This document shows positions 8,854 to 17,188 of a DNA stretch of 64,000 nucleotides, in pieces. Both the position numbers and the translations under genes were made by a program. This DNA comes from Pseudomonas mucoides (GTDB lineage Bacteria > Pseudomonadota > Gammaproteobacteria > Pseudomonadales > Pseudomonadaceae). Positions within the stretch are counted from its first letter, which is position 1; the number at the start of each line of letters is the position of its first letter. Location: positions 1,314,757 through 1,378,756 of the forward strand of contig NZ_JACOPW010000001.1 in NCBI RefSeq assembly GCF_015461845.1. The letters are read 5' to 3'. The notes beneath the pieces were generated by a model that saw nothing but the letters and a program-made list of their open reading frames with translations, had not been told where the DNA came from and ran no database searches.

Positions 8854-9747
8854 TCAAGCCTGATTCAGTTGTGCTTTGAGCAAATCGCGGAAGGTCTGGA
8901 TCAGCGGTTCGCGGCTGCGGCCACGGCGCACGATCATCGAGAACGGCGCCTGATAACCAAAGGTCGCCGGCAGCAACACACGCAAATCGCCCTTGTCCGC
9001 CCAGGCCTGGGCGTAGTGTTCCGGCAGGTAGCCGATGTAGGCACCGGACAGCACCAGGATCAGCTGCGCTTCCATACTCTCCACCGTGGCCGCGCTGTGT
9101 TTGAAACCGTGTCGCGCCAGTTCCGCCTGGCTCCAGTAACCCCGGCCGACCATGCGTTGCTGGGTGATGACTTGCTCGGGGATACGCCGCTCGGTGAACA
9201 GCGGATGACGGCTGCTGCAATACAGCCAGTGCTGTTCGCGGTAGAGCGGCATGTAGACCAGGCCGCTCATGCGCGTGGAGAACGCGCCGATGGCGAGGTC
9301 GAGGCGATTGTCCTGCACGCCGAGTTGCAATTCGTAAGGGCTCATCACCGACAAATGCAAATGCACGGCCGGGTGTTCCTGGCTGTAGGCGCCGATGGCT
9401 TCGGCGAAGGGCAACGCTTTGTCACTGACGGTGGAGTCGATCACGCCGAGGTTCAGGGTGCCGCGCAACTCGCCCTTGAGGGCGGCGGCGTATTGCTCGA
9501 AGCCTTCGAGCTCGCCCAACAGACGCAGGGTTTCCTGATGGAACAGTTCGCCTTTGCTGGTCAGGCTGAACCCACCGCGACCGCGATGGCACAGCACCAG
9601 GCCCAGGGCCGCTTCGAGCTGGCTCATGTAGGTGCTGATGGCCGACGTCGAGAGGTTGAGCTCTTGCTGGGCGTTGGCGAAGCCCTGATGGCGGACCACG
9701 CTGACGAAGATGCGCAATAGTTTCAGGTCGGGTAAAGCGTTGGCCAT
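8854..9747 (-). CDS. gbuR: LysR-family regulator, probable guanidinobutyrase activator (GbuR-like)
   Basis: A 297-residue LysR protein: winged helix-turn-helix at about residues 8-65 (GFANAQQELNLSTSAISTYMSQLEAALG) and a substrate-binding domain from about 95. It is divergent from the guanidinobutyrase gene at 10107, the same arrangement as gbuR-gbuA in P. aeruginosa. In that system GbuR activates gbuA in response to 4-guanidinobutyrate. An inverted repeat in the shared intergenic region (9960-9983) is a likely binding site. The specific assignment rests on synteny and is less certain than the family. Confidence 0.75.
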   Translation of the reverse strand: MANALPDLKLLRIFVSVVRHQGFANAQQELNLSTSAISTYMSQLEAALGLVLCHRGRGGFSLTSKGELFHQETLRLLGELEGFEQYAAALKGELRGTLNLGVIDSTVSDKALPFAEAIGAYSQEHPAVHLHLSVMSPYELQLGVQDNRLDLAIGAFSTRMSGLVYMPLYREQHWLYCSSRHPLFTERRIPEQVITQQRMVGRGYWSQAELARHGFKHSAATVESMEAQLILVLSGAYIGYLPEHYAQAWADKGDLRVLLPATFGYQAPFSMIVRRGRSREPLIQTFRDLLKAQLNQA

Positions 9748-9783
9748 GGGGGCTCCGTTTGCAAGGTCATGCGTGTTGCGCTT

Positions 9784-9919
9784 TTGTGGCGAGGGAGCTT
9801 GCTCCCGCTGGGTTGCGAAGCGGCCCTACAACCATTCACCTCGTAGTGTCAGACGGACCGCATCAGCCGATTTTACGACTGCTGCGCAGCCGAGCGGGAG
9901 CAAGCTCCCTCGCCACAGG
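9784..9919. repeat. Inverted pair of the GTGGCGAGGGAGCTTGCTCCCGC element
   Basis: GTGGCGAGGGAGCTTGCTCC, near 9786, returns as its reverse complement ending near 9919. This is a different repeat family from the GTGGGAGCGAG one and also occurs at 46563. It lies inside the gbuR-gbuA intergenic region, on the gbuR side of the operator candidate. Confidence 0.8.
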
Positions 9920-9959
9920 AGTGCGGCACATGGCCGCAAGTCTATCGTCGTGCCAACCA

Positions 9960-9983
9960 TTAGTTTAGAAAAATCTGAACTAA
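9960..9983. promoter_or_regulatory. Inverted repeat, candidate GbuR operator
   Basis: TTAGTTTAG (9960-9968), a 6-bp AT spacer and CTGAACTAA (9975-9983) form 9-bp arms with one mismatch. It lies 124 bp upstream of the gbuA start and 213 bp from the gbuR start. Length, symmetry and AT-rich centre fit a LysR-type site. The rest of the 359-bp intergenic region holds only the repeat pair at 9784-9919 and an unremarkable leader. Confidence 0.55.
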
Positions 9984-10106
9984 GTATTTGCCCGTAGCGA
10001 TTCTTCCCGGCCACTACATTTCGCAGAATCGGCCTCCAACGGTGCCTGTGTCTGTCCTGACCTGTGCAACCGACATAAATAAAACAACGACGATGAGGCC
10101 CTACCC

Positions 10107-11057
10107 GTGGACAAGATTCTTCACCAACCACTGGGCGGTAATGAAATGCCGCGCTTCGGCGGCATCGCCACCATGATGCGACTCCCCCACCTGGATACCG
10201 CTGCCGGCCTGGACGCTGCCTTCGTTGGCGTGCCACTGGACATCGGTACCTCACTGCGCCCCGGCACCCGCTTCGGGCCTCGCGAAATCCGCGCTGAATC
10301 GGTCATGATCCGCCCATACAACATGGCGACCGGCGCGGCGCCGTTCGATTCGCTGTCGGTGGCTGACATCGGCGACATCGCGATCAACACGTTCAACCTG
10401 CTGGACGCGGTACGGATCATCGAAGAGTCCTACCACAAGATCCTCGAACACGATGTGATCCCCCTGACCCTGGGCGGCGACCACACCATCACCCTGCCTA
10501 TCCTGCGTGCCATCCATAAAAAGCACGGCAAGATCGGCCTGGTGCACATCGACGCTCACGCTGACGTGAACGATCACATGTTCGGCGAGAAAATCGCCCA
10601 CGGCACCACCTTCCGTCGCGCCGTCGAAGAAGGCCTTCTGGATTGCGACCGCGTGGTGCAAATTGGCCTGCGCGCTCAGGGCTACACCGCTGACGACTTC
10701 AACTGGAGCCGTAACCAGGGCTTCCGTGTGGTTCAGGCCGAAGAGTGCTGGCACAAATCCCTGGCCCCATTGATGGCCGAAGTTCGCGAGAAAGTCGGCG
10801 GCGGTCCGGTGTACCTGAGTTTCGACATCGACGGCATCGACCCGGCCTGGGCACCTGGCACCGGCACCCCGGAAATCGGTGGTCTGACGACCATTCAGGC
10901 AATTGAAATCGTTCGCGGCTGCCAAGGCCTCGACCTGGTCGGGTGCGATCTGGTAGAAGTCTCGCCCGCTTATGACACCACCGGCAACACCTCACTGCTG
11001 GCCGCCAACCTGCTGTACGAAATGCTCTGCGTACTGCCTGGCGTGGTCCACCGCTGA
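10107..11057 (+). CDS. gbuA: Guanidinobutyrase (ureohydrolase family)
   Basis: A 316-residue arginase/agmatinase-family enzyme, hydrolysing 4-guanidinobutyrate to 4-aminobutyrate and urea. The two-manganese ligands are visible: H126 in GGDHT, D149/H151/D153 in HIDAHAD and D240/D242 in SFDIDGID. The sequence resembles P. aeruginosa GbuA closely from residue 1 (MDKxLHQPLGGNEMPRFGG), which supports the GTG start. It heads an operon with 11067 and 11544 and faces the gbuR-like gene. Agmatinase (SpeB) is the alternative, but the length and the N-terminus favour GbuA. Confidence 0.9.
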   Translation: MDKILHQPLGGNEMPRFGGIATMMRLPHLDTAAGLDAAFVGVPLDIGTSLRPGTRFGPREIRAESVMIRPYNMATGAAPFDSLSVADIGDIAINTFNLLDAVRIIEESYHKILEHDVIPLTLGGDHTITLPILRAIHKKHGKIGLVHIDAHADVNDHMFGEKIAHGTTFRRAVEEGLLDCDRVVQIGLRAQGYTADDFNWSRNQGFRVVQAEECWHKSLAPLMAEVREKVGGGPVYLSFDIDGIDPAWAPGTGTPEIGGLTTIQAIEIVRGCQGLDLVGCDLVEVSPAYDTTGNTSLLAANLLYEMLCVLPGVVHR

Positions 11058-11066
11058 GGATTGGTC

Positions 11067-11489
11067 ATGAACGAACGTGATCAGGTGCTGAAAGCCGCCA
11101 CCGATCTGGTGTCCGCTTTCGCCCGTAACGATCGCGAAGCCTACTTCGGTGCGTTCAGCACTGATGCCAGCTTCGTCTTCTACACCCTCGAGCAGCCTTT
11201 GCTGTCGCGCGATGCCTATCAGGCGTTGTGGGACACCTGGCGCTCGGAGGATGGCTTCGAGGTGCTTTCGTGCACCTCGAGCAACGCCTTCGTCAGCCTG
11301 CAGGGTGACGTGGCGATTTTCATCCATGACGTGGCCACCGAGCTGCGCATGCAAGGGGAGCAACACTTCAGCCAGGAGCGCGAGACGATTGTTTTCAAAA
11401 AACAAGCGTCTGGCCAAGAACAACAAGGCCTATGGCTGGCCTGCCACGAACATTTGTCCGCGATGCCGGAAGGGCTGCCAACCCCTTAG
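11067..11489 (+). CDS. SnoaL/NTF2-like small protein
   Basis: A 140-residue protein with the alpha-plus-beta cone pattern of NTF2/SnoaL-like proteins (VSAFARNDREAYFGAFSTDASFVFYT... and the closing WLACHEHLS strand, typical of DUF4440 or DUF3225). No catalytic assignment is possible. ATG 11067 is chosen because GAGGA lies 6 nt upstream; the in-frame TTG 11061 touches the ribosome site. It lies 9 bp after gbuA, in the position of the hypothetical gene beside gbuA in P. aeruginosa, so a role in guanidino-compound use is plausible but unproven. Confidence 0.75.
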   Translation: MNERDQVLKAATDLVSAFARNDREAYFGAFSTDASFVFYTLEQPLLSRDAYQALWDTWRSEDGFEVLSCTSSNAFVSLQGDVAIFIHDVATELRMQGEQHFSQERETIVFKKQASGQEQQGLWLACHEHLSAMPEGLPTP

Positions 11490-11543
11490 CCAAACAGGTG
11501 ACGCTCACGCACGATGAGCGCGCCTTTATGATCGGAGCTGATC

Positions 11544-13055
11544 ATGAATAAAAACAACAACGACCAAAGCCTTACGCACATTGAAACCTACGGGGTCGAA
11601 CAGATCCCCGACAGCGAACGCACCGCAGGCCCGACGGATTTGTTCCGGATGATCTTCGGTGGTTCCAACACCTTTGCCACCGCCGTGCTCGGCAGTTTCC
11701 CGGTGCTGTTCGGCCTGTCGTTTCAGGCCGGTGTGCTGGCGATTGTGCTGGGCGTGCTGCTGGGCTCGCTGATCCTTGCACCCATGGGCCTGTTCGGTCC
11801 GATCAACGGCACCAACAACGCCGTGTCGTCGGGTGCGCACTTCGGCGTGCACGGGCGGATCGTCGGTTCGTTCCTCTCGCTGTTGACCGCCATCGCGTTC
11901 TTCTCGCTCTCGGTATGGAGTTCGGGTGATGCGCTGATCGGTGGCGCCAAGCGCCTGATCGGCCTGCCGGAAACCGACCTGACCCTGGGCCTGGCCTACG
12001 GCCTGTTCGCGATTCTGGTGCTGACCGTTTGCATCTATGGCTTCCGTTTCCTGCTGTGGGTCAACAAGATCGCGGTGTGGAGCGCCAGCCTGCTGTTCCT
12101 GCTGGGTGTCTTCGCCTTCGCCGGTCCTTTCGATGTGAACTACGCCGGCACCGTCAGCATGGGTCAGCCAGGTTTCTGGGCCGCGTTTATTGGTGCTGCA
12201 CTGGTAGCGATGAGCAACCCGATTTCCTTCGGTGCGTTTCTCGGTGACTGGTCGCGCTACATCCCGCGTGACACACCAAAAGGCCGGATCATGGCGGCAG
12301 TGGTGATCTCGCAGATCGCCACCTTCATCCCGTTCCTGTTTGGCCTGGCCACCGCGACCATCGTGGCGATCAAGGCACCGGACTACATCGCCGCCAACAA
12401 CTATGTCGGCGGCTTGCTGGCTGTCTCGCCGAGCTGGTTCTTCCTGCCGGTGTGCCTGATCGCAGTGATCGGCGGCATGTCCACCGGCACCACGTCGCTG
12501 TACGGCACCGGGCTGGATATGTCCAGCGTGTTCCCTCGCGTGCTGTCGCGGGTCAAGGCCACGCTGCTGATCGGTGTGATGTCGATTGCCTTCATCTTCA
12601 TCGGGCGCTTTGCGGCGAACCTGGTGCAGAGCGTGTCGACCTTCGCCGTGCTGATCATCACCTGCACCACTCCATGGATGGTGATCATGATCATCGGCCT
12701 GGTGGTGCGTCGCGGCTTCTATTGCCCGGATGACCTGCAAGTGTTCACCCGCGGCGAGAAAGGTGGCCGCTACTGGTTCACCCACGGCTGGAACTGGCGT
12801 GGCCTGGGTGCCTGGATCCCGAGCGCGGCCATCGGCCTGTGCTTCGTGAACCTGCCGGGGCAGTTTGTCGGACCATTGGGCGAAATGGCCGGCGGTATCG
12901 ACATCAGCCTGCCGGTCACCCTGGGCCTGGCCTCGCTGGTGTACCTGGCGCTGCTGAGCCTGTTCCCGGAAACAGCCGCGGTGTTTGGCCCGAATGATTC
13001 ACGCAGCAAGGGCAGCCACACCATGGCAAAGCCTGAACTCCGTCAGCCCGCCTGA
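11544..13055 (+). CDS. NCS1-type cytosine/purine permease-family transporter
   Basis: A 503-residue inner-membrane protein with about 12 hydrophobic segments. The N-terminus before the first segment (YGVEQIPDSERTAGPTDLFRM) is typical of the NCS1 nucleobase-cation symporter family. Family members take up cytosine, allantoin, hydantoins and related nitrogen compounds. Its place behind guanidinobutyrase suggests import of a guanidino compound such as 4-guanidinobutyrate; this is inference. GGAG at 11535 precedes the ATG. An inverted repeat pair follows at 13068. Confidence 0.85.
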   Translation: MNKNNNDQSLTHIETYGVEQIPDSERTAGPTDLFRMIFGGSNTFATAVLGSFPVLFGLSFQAGVLAIVLGVLLGSLILAPMGLFGPINGTNNAVSSGAHFGVHGRIVGSFLSLLTAIAFFSLSVWSSGDALIGGAKRLIGLPETDLTLGLAYGLFAILVLTVCIYGFRFLLWVNKIAVWSASLLFLLGVFAFAGPFDVNYAGTVSMGQPGFWAAFIGAALVAMSNPISFGAFLGDWSRYIPRDTPKGRIMAAVVISQIATFIPFLFGLATATIVAIKAPDYIAANNYVGGLLAVSPSWFFLPVCLIAVIGGMSTGTTSLYGTGLDMSSVFPRVLSRVKATLLIGVMSIAFIFIGRFAANLVQSVSTFAVLIITCTTPWMVIMIIGLVVRRGFYCPDDLQVFTRGEKGGRYWFTHGWNWRGLGAWIPSAAIGLCFVNLPGQFVGPLGEMAGGIDISLPVTLGLASLVYLALLSLFPETAAVFGPNDSRSKGSHTMAKPELRQPA

Positions 13056-13067
13056 CACTGATCCAAC

Positions 13068-13156
13068 TGTGGGAGCGAGCCTGCTCGCGATGACGGCAGC
13101 ACATCCAACATTGATGTGACTGCAAGACCGCTATCGCGAGCAGGCTCACTCCCACA
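13068..13156. repeat. Inverted pair of the GTGGGAGCGAG REP-like element
   Basis: TGTGGGAGCGAGCCTGCTCG at 13068 is mirrored by CGAGCAGGCTCACTCCCACA ending at 13156. It separates the two transporter genes and may lower expression of the second. Confidence 0.85.
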
Positions 13157-13219
13157 GAGGGATGCCCTACAGAAATACTTTTGCTTCACCATAAAAAAGA
13201 CAATCGGAGACACGCCACA

Positions 13220-14599
13220 ATGGCTTTGGATTTATTCGTCGTACTCATCTACGCCGCCGCGATGCTGATACTCGGCTACTACGGCATGCGCAAGGCCAAG
13301 ACCAACGAAGACTTTTTGGTCGCCGGTCGCAACCTCGGCCCGAGCCTGTACATGGGCACCATGGCCGCCACCGTTCTGGGTGGCGCGTCCACCGTCGGCA
13401 CCGTGCGTCTGGGCTACGTCCATGGCATTTCCGGTTTCTGGCTCTGCGCGGCCCTCGGTTGCGGGATCGTGGCGCTGAACCTGTTCCTCGCCAAACCGCT
13501 GTTGAAGCTGAAGATCTACACCGTTACCCAGGTCCTGGAAAAACGCTACAACCCGATGGCCCGCTCCGCGAGCGCGGTGATCATGCTGGCGTACGCGCTG
13601 ATGATCGGCGTGGTTTCGATCCTCGCCATCGGCACCGTCCTGCAAGTGCTGTTCGACCTGCCGTTCTGGGTCTCGGTACTGGTCGGCGGTGGCGTGGTAG
13701 TGATCTACTCGGCGATCGGCGGCATGTGGTCCCTGACCCTGACCGACATCGTCCAGTTCGTGATCAAGACCGTCGGCCTGATGTTCATCCTGTTGCCAAT
13801 CTGCCTGTACCGCGTTGGCGGCTGGGATGAGTTGGTGTTGAAACTGCCGGCCACGGCCTTCAGCTTCACCACGATTGGCTGGGACACCATCATCACCTAC
13901 TTCATGATCTACTTCTTCGGGATCCTGATTGGCCAGGACATCTGGCAGCGGGTGTTCACCGTCAAGAGCGCCAAGGTGGCTCAAGTCGCCGGTACGTTCG
14001 CAGGCGTCTACTGCATCCTTTACGGCCTGGCCTGCGCCCTGATCGGCATGGCCGCTCACGTACTGATCCCGGACCTGGACAACGTCAACAACGCCTTCGC
14101 CGCCATCGTCAAACTGTCCCTGCCGGACGGCATCCGTGGCCTGGTGATTGCTGCTGCCCTGGCGGCCATGATGTCCACCGCCAGCGCCGGCCTGCTCGCC
14201 GCTGCCACCACCCTGACCGAAGACCTGCTGCCGAAACTGCGCGGCGGTAAACACTCGAGCCTGGGCATGAACCGCCTGTTCACCCTGTTGACCGGCCTTG
14301 TCGTACTCGGCATCGCTCTGGTCGTGAACGACGTGATCAGCGCCCTGACCCTGGCGTACAACCTGCTGGTAGGCGGCATGCTGATCCCGCTGATCGGCGC
14401 GATTTTCTGGAAACGCGCCACCACCGCCGGCGCTATCGCCAGCATGGGCATGGGCTTCGCCACTGCGCTGGTGTTCATGTTCAAGGACGGTCTGGATGCC
14501 AACTCGCCGATCTACTACAGCCTCGCCGTAGGTCTGGTGGCGTTCGTGGTGGTGAGCTTGATGTCCCGCCGCCCGGCAGTGCTGGCCAGCGCCGCCTAA
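13220..14599 (+). CDS. Sodium:solute symporter (SSS family)
   Basis: A 459-residue membrane protein with about 13 hydrophobic segments and SSS-family features: GYYGMRKAKTNEDFLVAGRNLG near the N-terminus, a following Gly-rich stretch (VLGGASTVGTVRLGYVHG), and AAALAAMMSTASAGLLAAATTL in the region that holds a sodium site. ATG 13220 (MALDLF) is chosen because CGGAGA lies 9 nt upstream; an in-frame ATG at 13181 would add 13 charged residues. The neighbourhood suggests uptake of a guanidino compound or its product. A strong terminator follows. Confidence 0.88.
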   Translation: MALDLFVVLIYAAAMLILGYYGMRKAKTNEDFLVAGRNLGPSLYMGTMAATVLGGASTVGTVRLGYVHGISGFWLCAALGCGIVALNLFLAKPLLKLKIYTVTQVLEKRYNPMARSASAVIMLAYALMIGVVSILAIGTVLQVLFDLPFWVSVLVGGGVVVIYSAIGGMWSLTLTDIVQFVIKTVGLMFILLPICLYRVGGWDELVLKLPATAFSFTTIGWDTIITYFMIYFFGILIGQDIWQRVFTVKSAKVAQVAGTFAGVYCILYGLACALIGMAAHVLIPDLDNVNNAFAAIVKLSLPDGIRGLVIAAALAAMMSTASAGLLAAATTLTEDLLPKLRGGKHSSLGMNRLFTLLTGLVVLGIALVVNDVISALTLAYNLLVGGMLIPLIGAIFWKRATTAGAIASMGMGFATALVFMFKDGLDANSPIYYSLAVGLVAFVVVSLMSRRPAVLASAA

Positions 14600-14630
14600 G
14601 CTGAACATAACGACTTGATGCTTTCTTCGA

Positions 14631-14665
14631 CGGGTGTGGCGTCGGTTGCCACACCCGTTTTTTTT
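14631..14665 (+). terminator. Rho-independent terminator after the symporter gene
   Basis: CGGGTGTGGC (14631-14640), a 7-nt loop, GCCACACCCG (14648-14657) and eight T. Confidence 0.95.
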
Positions 14666-14684
14666 CGTCTGAAGGAAACTGCTT

Positions 14685-15410
14685 ATGAAGATCGTCAGCC
14701 GCGATCAGTGGTTCGAAGTCAAACAGCTCAGCGACGGCATTCGCCTGATTCACGAGCCGTACATTCGACCTTTCTATCGCTGCAACCTCTGGCACGTTCA
14801 GGGCCGCGACAAGGACCTGCTGCTGGACAGCGGCTCGGGACTGGTCAGCCTGCGCGAGCAATTGCCGTGGATCACTGAACGGCCGCTGGTGGCGGTGGCG
14901 AGTCATTGCCATTTCGACCACATCGCCGGGCATCACGAGTTTCCTGAACGGCTGGTGCACCCGGCTGAGGCCGACATCCTCGCCGCACCGGACGGCGACA
15001 ACGATTTGAGCAAGGCCTTTGTCGGCGACGACATGTTCGAGGCTCACCCCGATTGCCCGCTGTGCTACGCCGAATACCGGGTCAAGGCTGCGCCGGCCAC
15101 GGGTCTGATTGAAGAAGGTGATGTGCTGGATTTGGGTGACCGCGTGCTGCAGGTACTGCACACACCGGGGCATTCACCGGGCGGCATCAGCCTGTATGAA
15201 GCGGCGACGGAGACGCTGTTCAGCGGCGACATCATCTATGACGGACCGCTGATCGAAGACGCTTACCACTCCAACCTCGATGCCTACGCCCGCAGCTTGC
15301 AACGCTTGCGTGCCTTGCCGATCCGCACAGTGCATGGCGGGCATTTCGGCAGTTTTTCCGGTGAGCATTTGCGCACGATGATTGACGAGTGGCAGCGCTC
15401 ACACGGCTGA
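14685..15410 (+). CDS. Metallo-beta-lactamase-fold hydrolase
   Basis: A 241-residue MBL-fold protein. The zinc-ligand motif HCHFDH is at residues 74-79; later come HTPGHSPGG (third ligand region), FSGDIIYDGP (bridging Asp) and TVHGGHFGS (last His). The substrate is unknown; such proteins are thioesterases, lactonases or glyoxalase-like enzymes. GAAGGAAA lies upstream of the ATG. A small ACP-like gene follows 55 bp downstream in the same direction. Confidence 0.88.
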   Translation: MKIVSRDQWFEVKQLSDGIRLIHEPYIRPFYRCNLWHVQGRDKDLLLDSGSGLVSLREQLPWITERPLVAVASHCHFDHIAGHHEFPERLVHPAEADILAAPDGDNDLSKAFVGDDMFEAHPDCPLCYAEYRVKAAPATGLIEEGDVLDLGDRVLQVLHTPGHSPGGISLYEAATETLFSGDIIYDGPLIEDAYHSNLDAYARSLQRLRALPIRTVHGGHFGSFSGEHLRTMIDEWQRSHG

Positions 15411-15465
15411 AGCCTGCTGTACTCAAGCGCAGGGACAACAACAATAACGCCCTCCAAGAGCAACC

Positions 15466-15717
15466 ATGAAAAGAGCTGCCGTTCGCCTCGCCGTCCATCA
15501 GTTCATCAGCCGCTTGCTGGAGGGCCGCGATGACTTCAGCGACGACGCCAGTCTGGTGGAGTTGGGATTGGATAAAGCGGACATTGAAGACCTGATCTTC
15601 CATCTGGAAGATGAACTGGGGTTGACGGCGTTTACGGCGGAAGAAGACCGGATGCTCAAGACCGCCAGGACGGCGAATGATTTGAGTCGGTTTTTGCTGG
15701 AGATCGGGCGGCATTGA
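15466..15717 (+). CDS. Acyl-carrier-protein-like small protein lacking the prosthetic-group serine
   Basis: An 83-residue acidic protein whose centre, LVELGLDKADIEDLIFHLED (residues 30-49), follows the ACP pattern LxxLGxDSLxxxELxxxLE. The serine that would carry phosphopantetheine is Lys37. An alternative reading is a small helical protein that resembles ACP by chance. It lies 55 bp after the MBL-fold gene and may be co-transcribed. A function in carrying acyl groups is unlikely without the serine. I do not recognise a named family. Confidence 0.6.
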   Translation: MKRAAVRLAVHQFISRLLEGRDDFSDDASLVELGLDKADIEDLIFHLEDELGLTAFTAEEDRMLKTARTANDLSRFLLEIGRH

Positions 15718-15750
15718 GTGTGCCCGGTCTCTGAAATTCAGCTGACCCCT

Positions 15751-15912
15751 GTAGCAACTACCGAGCACCGCGAGGCTGCGTTCGGCGCGAGTCGCGTTCG
15801 GACGGAGCCGTCGGTGGAGTCAGGTTTCGACGTGAGTCAGGTAGATCGTGCATGCAGGATTTACGGCTGCTGCGCAGCCGAACGCTGCCTCGCGGTGCTC
15901 GACAGCTGCTAC
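15751..15912. repeat. Long imperfect inverted repeat (GTAGCA...CGAGCACCGCGAGGC arms)
   Basis: The left arm, from GTAGCAACTACCGAGCACCG (15751) for about 36 bp, returns inverted at about 15865-15912 (ending GTGCTCGACAGCTGCTAC), around a loop of about 80 bp. It belongs to another intergenic repeat type of fluorescent pseudomonads. It lies between convergent genes (15466 plus, 15924 minus), and I see no gene in it. Confidence 0.7.
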
Positions 15913-15923
15913 ATGCGTCGCGA

Positions 15924-16052
15924 TTACCGGCGGCGCGGCTGGCGTCGGCGCTGTTCGTCGTCCGTCCGAATAGGCACAGGTTGCAGAGGCGGTTCGATCA
16001 AACCGAGTGCAACACCCAAGTCGTGCAGCCAGTTTTGGATTTTCTCTTTCAT
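15924..16052 (-). CDS. PA1414-like micro-protein
   Basis: A 42-residue protein starting MKEKIQNWLHDLGVALGLIE with an Arg-rich tail (RRRQPRRR). It starts at ATG 16052, 5 nt after the strong ribosome site AAGGGGG; the longer in-frame start at 16106 has no such site. From memory it resembles P. aeruginosa PA1414, whose transcript is abundant at low oxygen and whose 5' leader gives the small RNA SicX. The neighbouring LysR gene at 16192 matches the PA1413 position. Biochemical function is unknown; the N-terminus forms an amphipathic helix followed by a basic tail. Confidence 0.7.
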   Translation of the reverse strand: MKEKIQNWLHDLGVALGLIEPPLQPVPIRTDDEQRRRQPRRR

Positions 16053-16191
16053 GGTGCCCCCTTCAGGGTAGTGCCGAGCGACCGGAATTCTGAGGCCGCT
16101 TCGCACTGATAATAGTCCGAAGTCCTACGCAATGCTCATCAAAAGTCGCAATGATCTGTTACTGAATTGAACAAAATACCTGACCGTTCGT

Positions 16192-17097
16192 TCAGGCAAT
16201 CGCCTGGGCTTCAACCGGCGCCCACGGATAGACCGTTCGCTGCTGCTCGATCCACGCATTCAAATTGGCCCCGACCATGCCCTTGCGCCACATCAGCCAC
16301 GTCGTCGCGCGGGCGAACGGCTCGGCCAGCGGGTGCGCCGCGACACTCTCACGGCCCGGCAGGCTGGCAAGCATCGACTCCGACATCAACGCCACGCCTG
16401 AGCCGGCAATCACGCATGCAAGCATTCCTGGATAGGATTCGATCTCCATCGCCCGGCCCATCGCTGCATGGTCGTGGGCGAACCAGGCCTCCAGGCGCAT
16501 GCGGTAGGAACAGCCCTGGCGGAACGTGAACACCGAGCGCCCTTCCACATCCAGCGCGCTGCGCACCGGCGGGTGATCGGCCTCCGTGATCAGCACCAGC
16601 CGTTCGTCGCACAAGGGCACGCCGTCAAGCCCCGCGAGCTCCAGTGGGCCGTCCACCAGCGCCGCATCCAGCCGGCCGGTGAGCAGGCCTTCAAGCAATT
16701 CACCGCTCGGCCCGGATTGCACTTGCAGGTTTACCGCCGGGTACGTGCGGTGATAACCCGCCAACAATGGCGGCAGATGAATCGCCGCCGTGCTGTACAT
16801 GGTGCCGAGCACAAAGTCCCCGGCCGGTTGCCCACCCTGCACGGCTGCACTGGCTTCGTCATGCAGGGCGAACAGCTTGGCGGTGTAGTCCAGCAGGACT
16901 TTTCCTGCAGGCGACAACTGCAAACGCTGACGCTCGCGGACGAACAGTTCTACGCCGAGTTGCTCCTCGAGTTGTTTGAGACGCGTCGACAGGTTGGACG
17001 GCACTCGATGCAATCGCTCGGCGGCACGGGTGATCGAACCCTCCTGCGCCACGGCCTGGAAGATCCGCAATTGGCTGAACTCCACGATCTTCTCCAA
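16192..17097 (-). CDS. LysR-family transcriptional regulator
   Basis: A 301-residue LysR protein: helix-turn-helix at about residues 20-45 (GSITRAAERLHRVPSNLSTRLKQLEEQLG) and a periplasmic-binding-protein-like effector domain from about 90. It resembles the PtrR/PA1413 group. ATG 17097 has no clear ribosome site, whereas GTG 17082 has GGAGAAG 3 nt upstream, so the true start is uncertain. It is divergent, with a 91-bp gap, from the MFS gene at 17189, which it probably controls. The effector is unknown. Confidence 0.85.
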   Translation of the reverse strand: MEKIVEFSQLRIFQAVAQEGSITRAAERLHRVPSNLSTRLKQLEEQLGVELFVRERQRLQLSPAGKVLLDYTAKLFALHDEASAAVQGGQPAGDFVLGTMYSTAAIHLPPLLAGYHRTYPAVNLQVQSGPSGELLEGLLTGRLDAALVDGPLELAGLDGVPLCDERLVLITEADHPPVRSALDVEGRSVFTFRQGCSYRMRLEAWFAHDHAAMGRAMEIESYPGMLACVIAGSGVALMSESMLASLPGRESVAAHPLAEPFARATTWLMWRKGMVGANLNAWIEQQRTVYPWAPVEAQAIA

Positions 17098-17188
17098 ATC
17101 AGAACAAGTTACTCACTATTATTCATTTTAAAAGAAAGTCAATCAGTCCTAGCCTGACGGTCATTGATCCTTTGCCGGAACTCAGACC

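Noticed and set aside
9984..10106. Sigma-54 promoter before gbuA
   Set aside because: No TGGCAC-N5-TTGCA-like pair is present with correct spacing.
11526..14608. Long open frames (419 and 458 codons) opposite the two transporters
   Set aside because: The plus-strand frames have clear membrane-protein patterns; the minus-strand ones are Asp/His/Gln-rich shadows.
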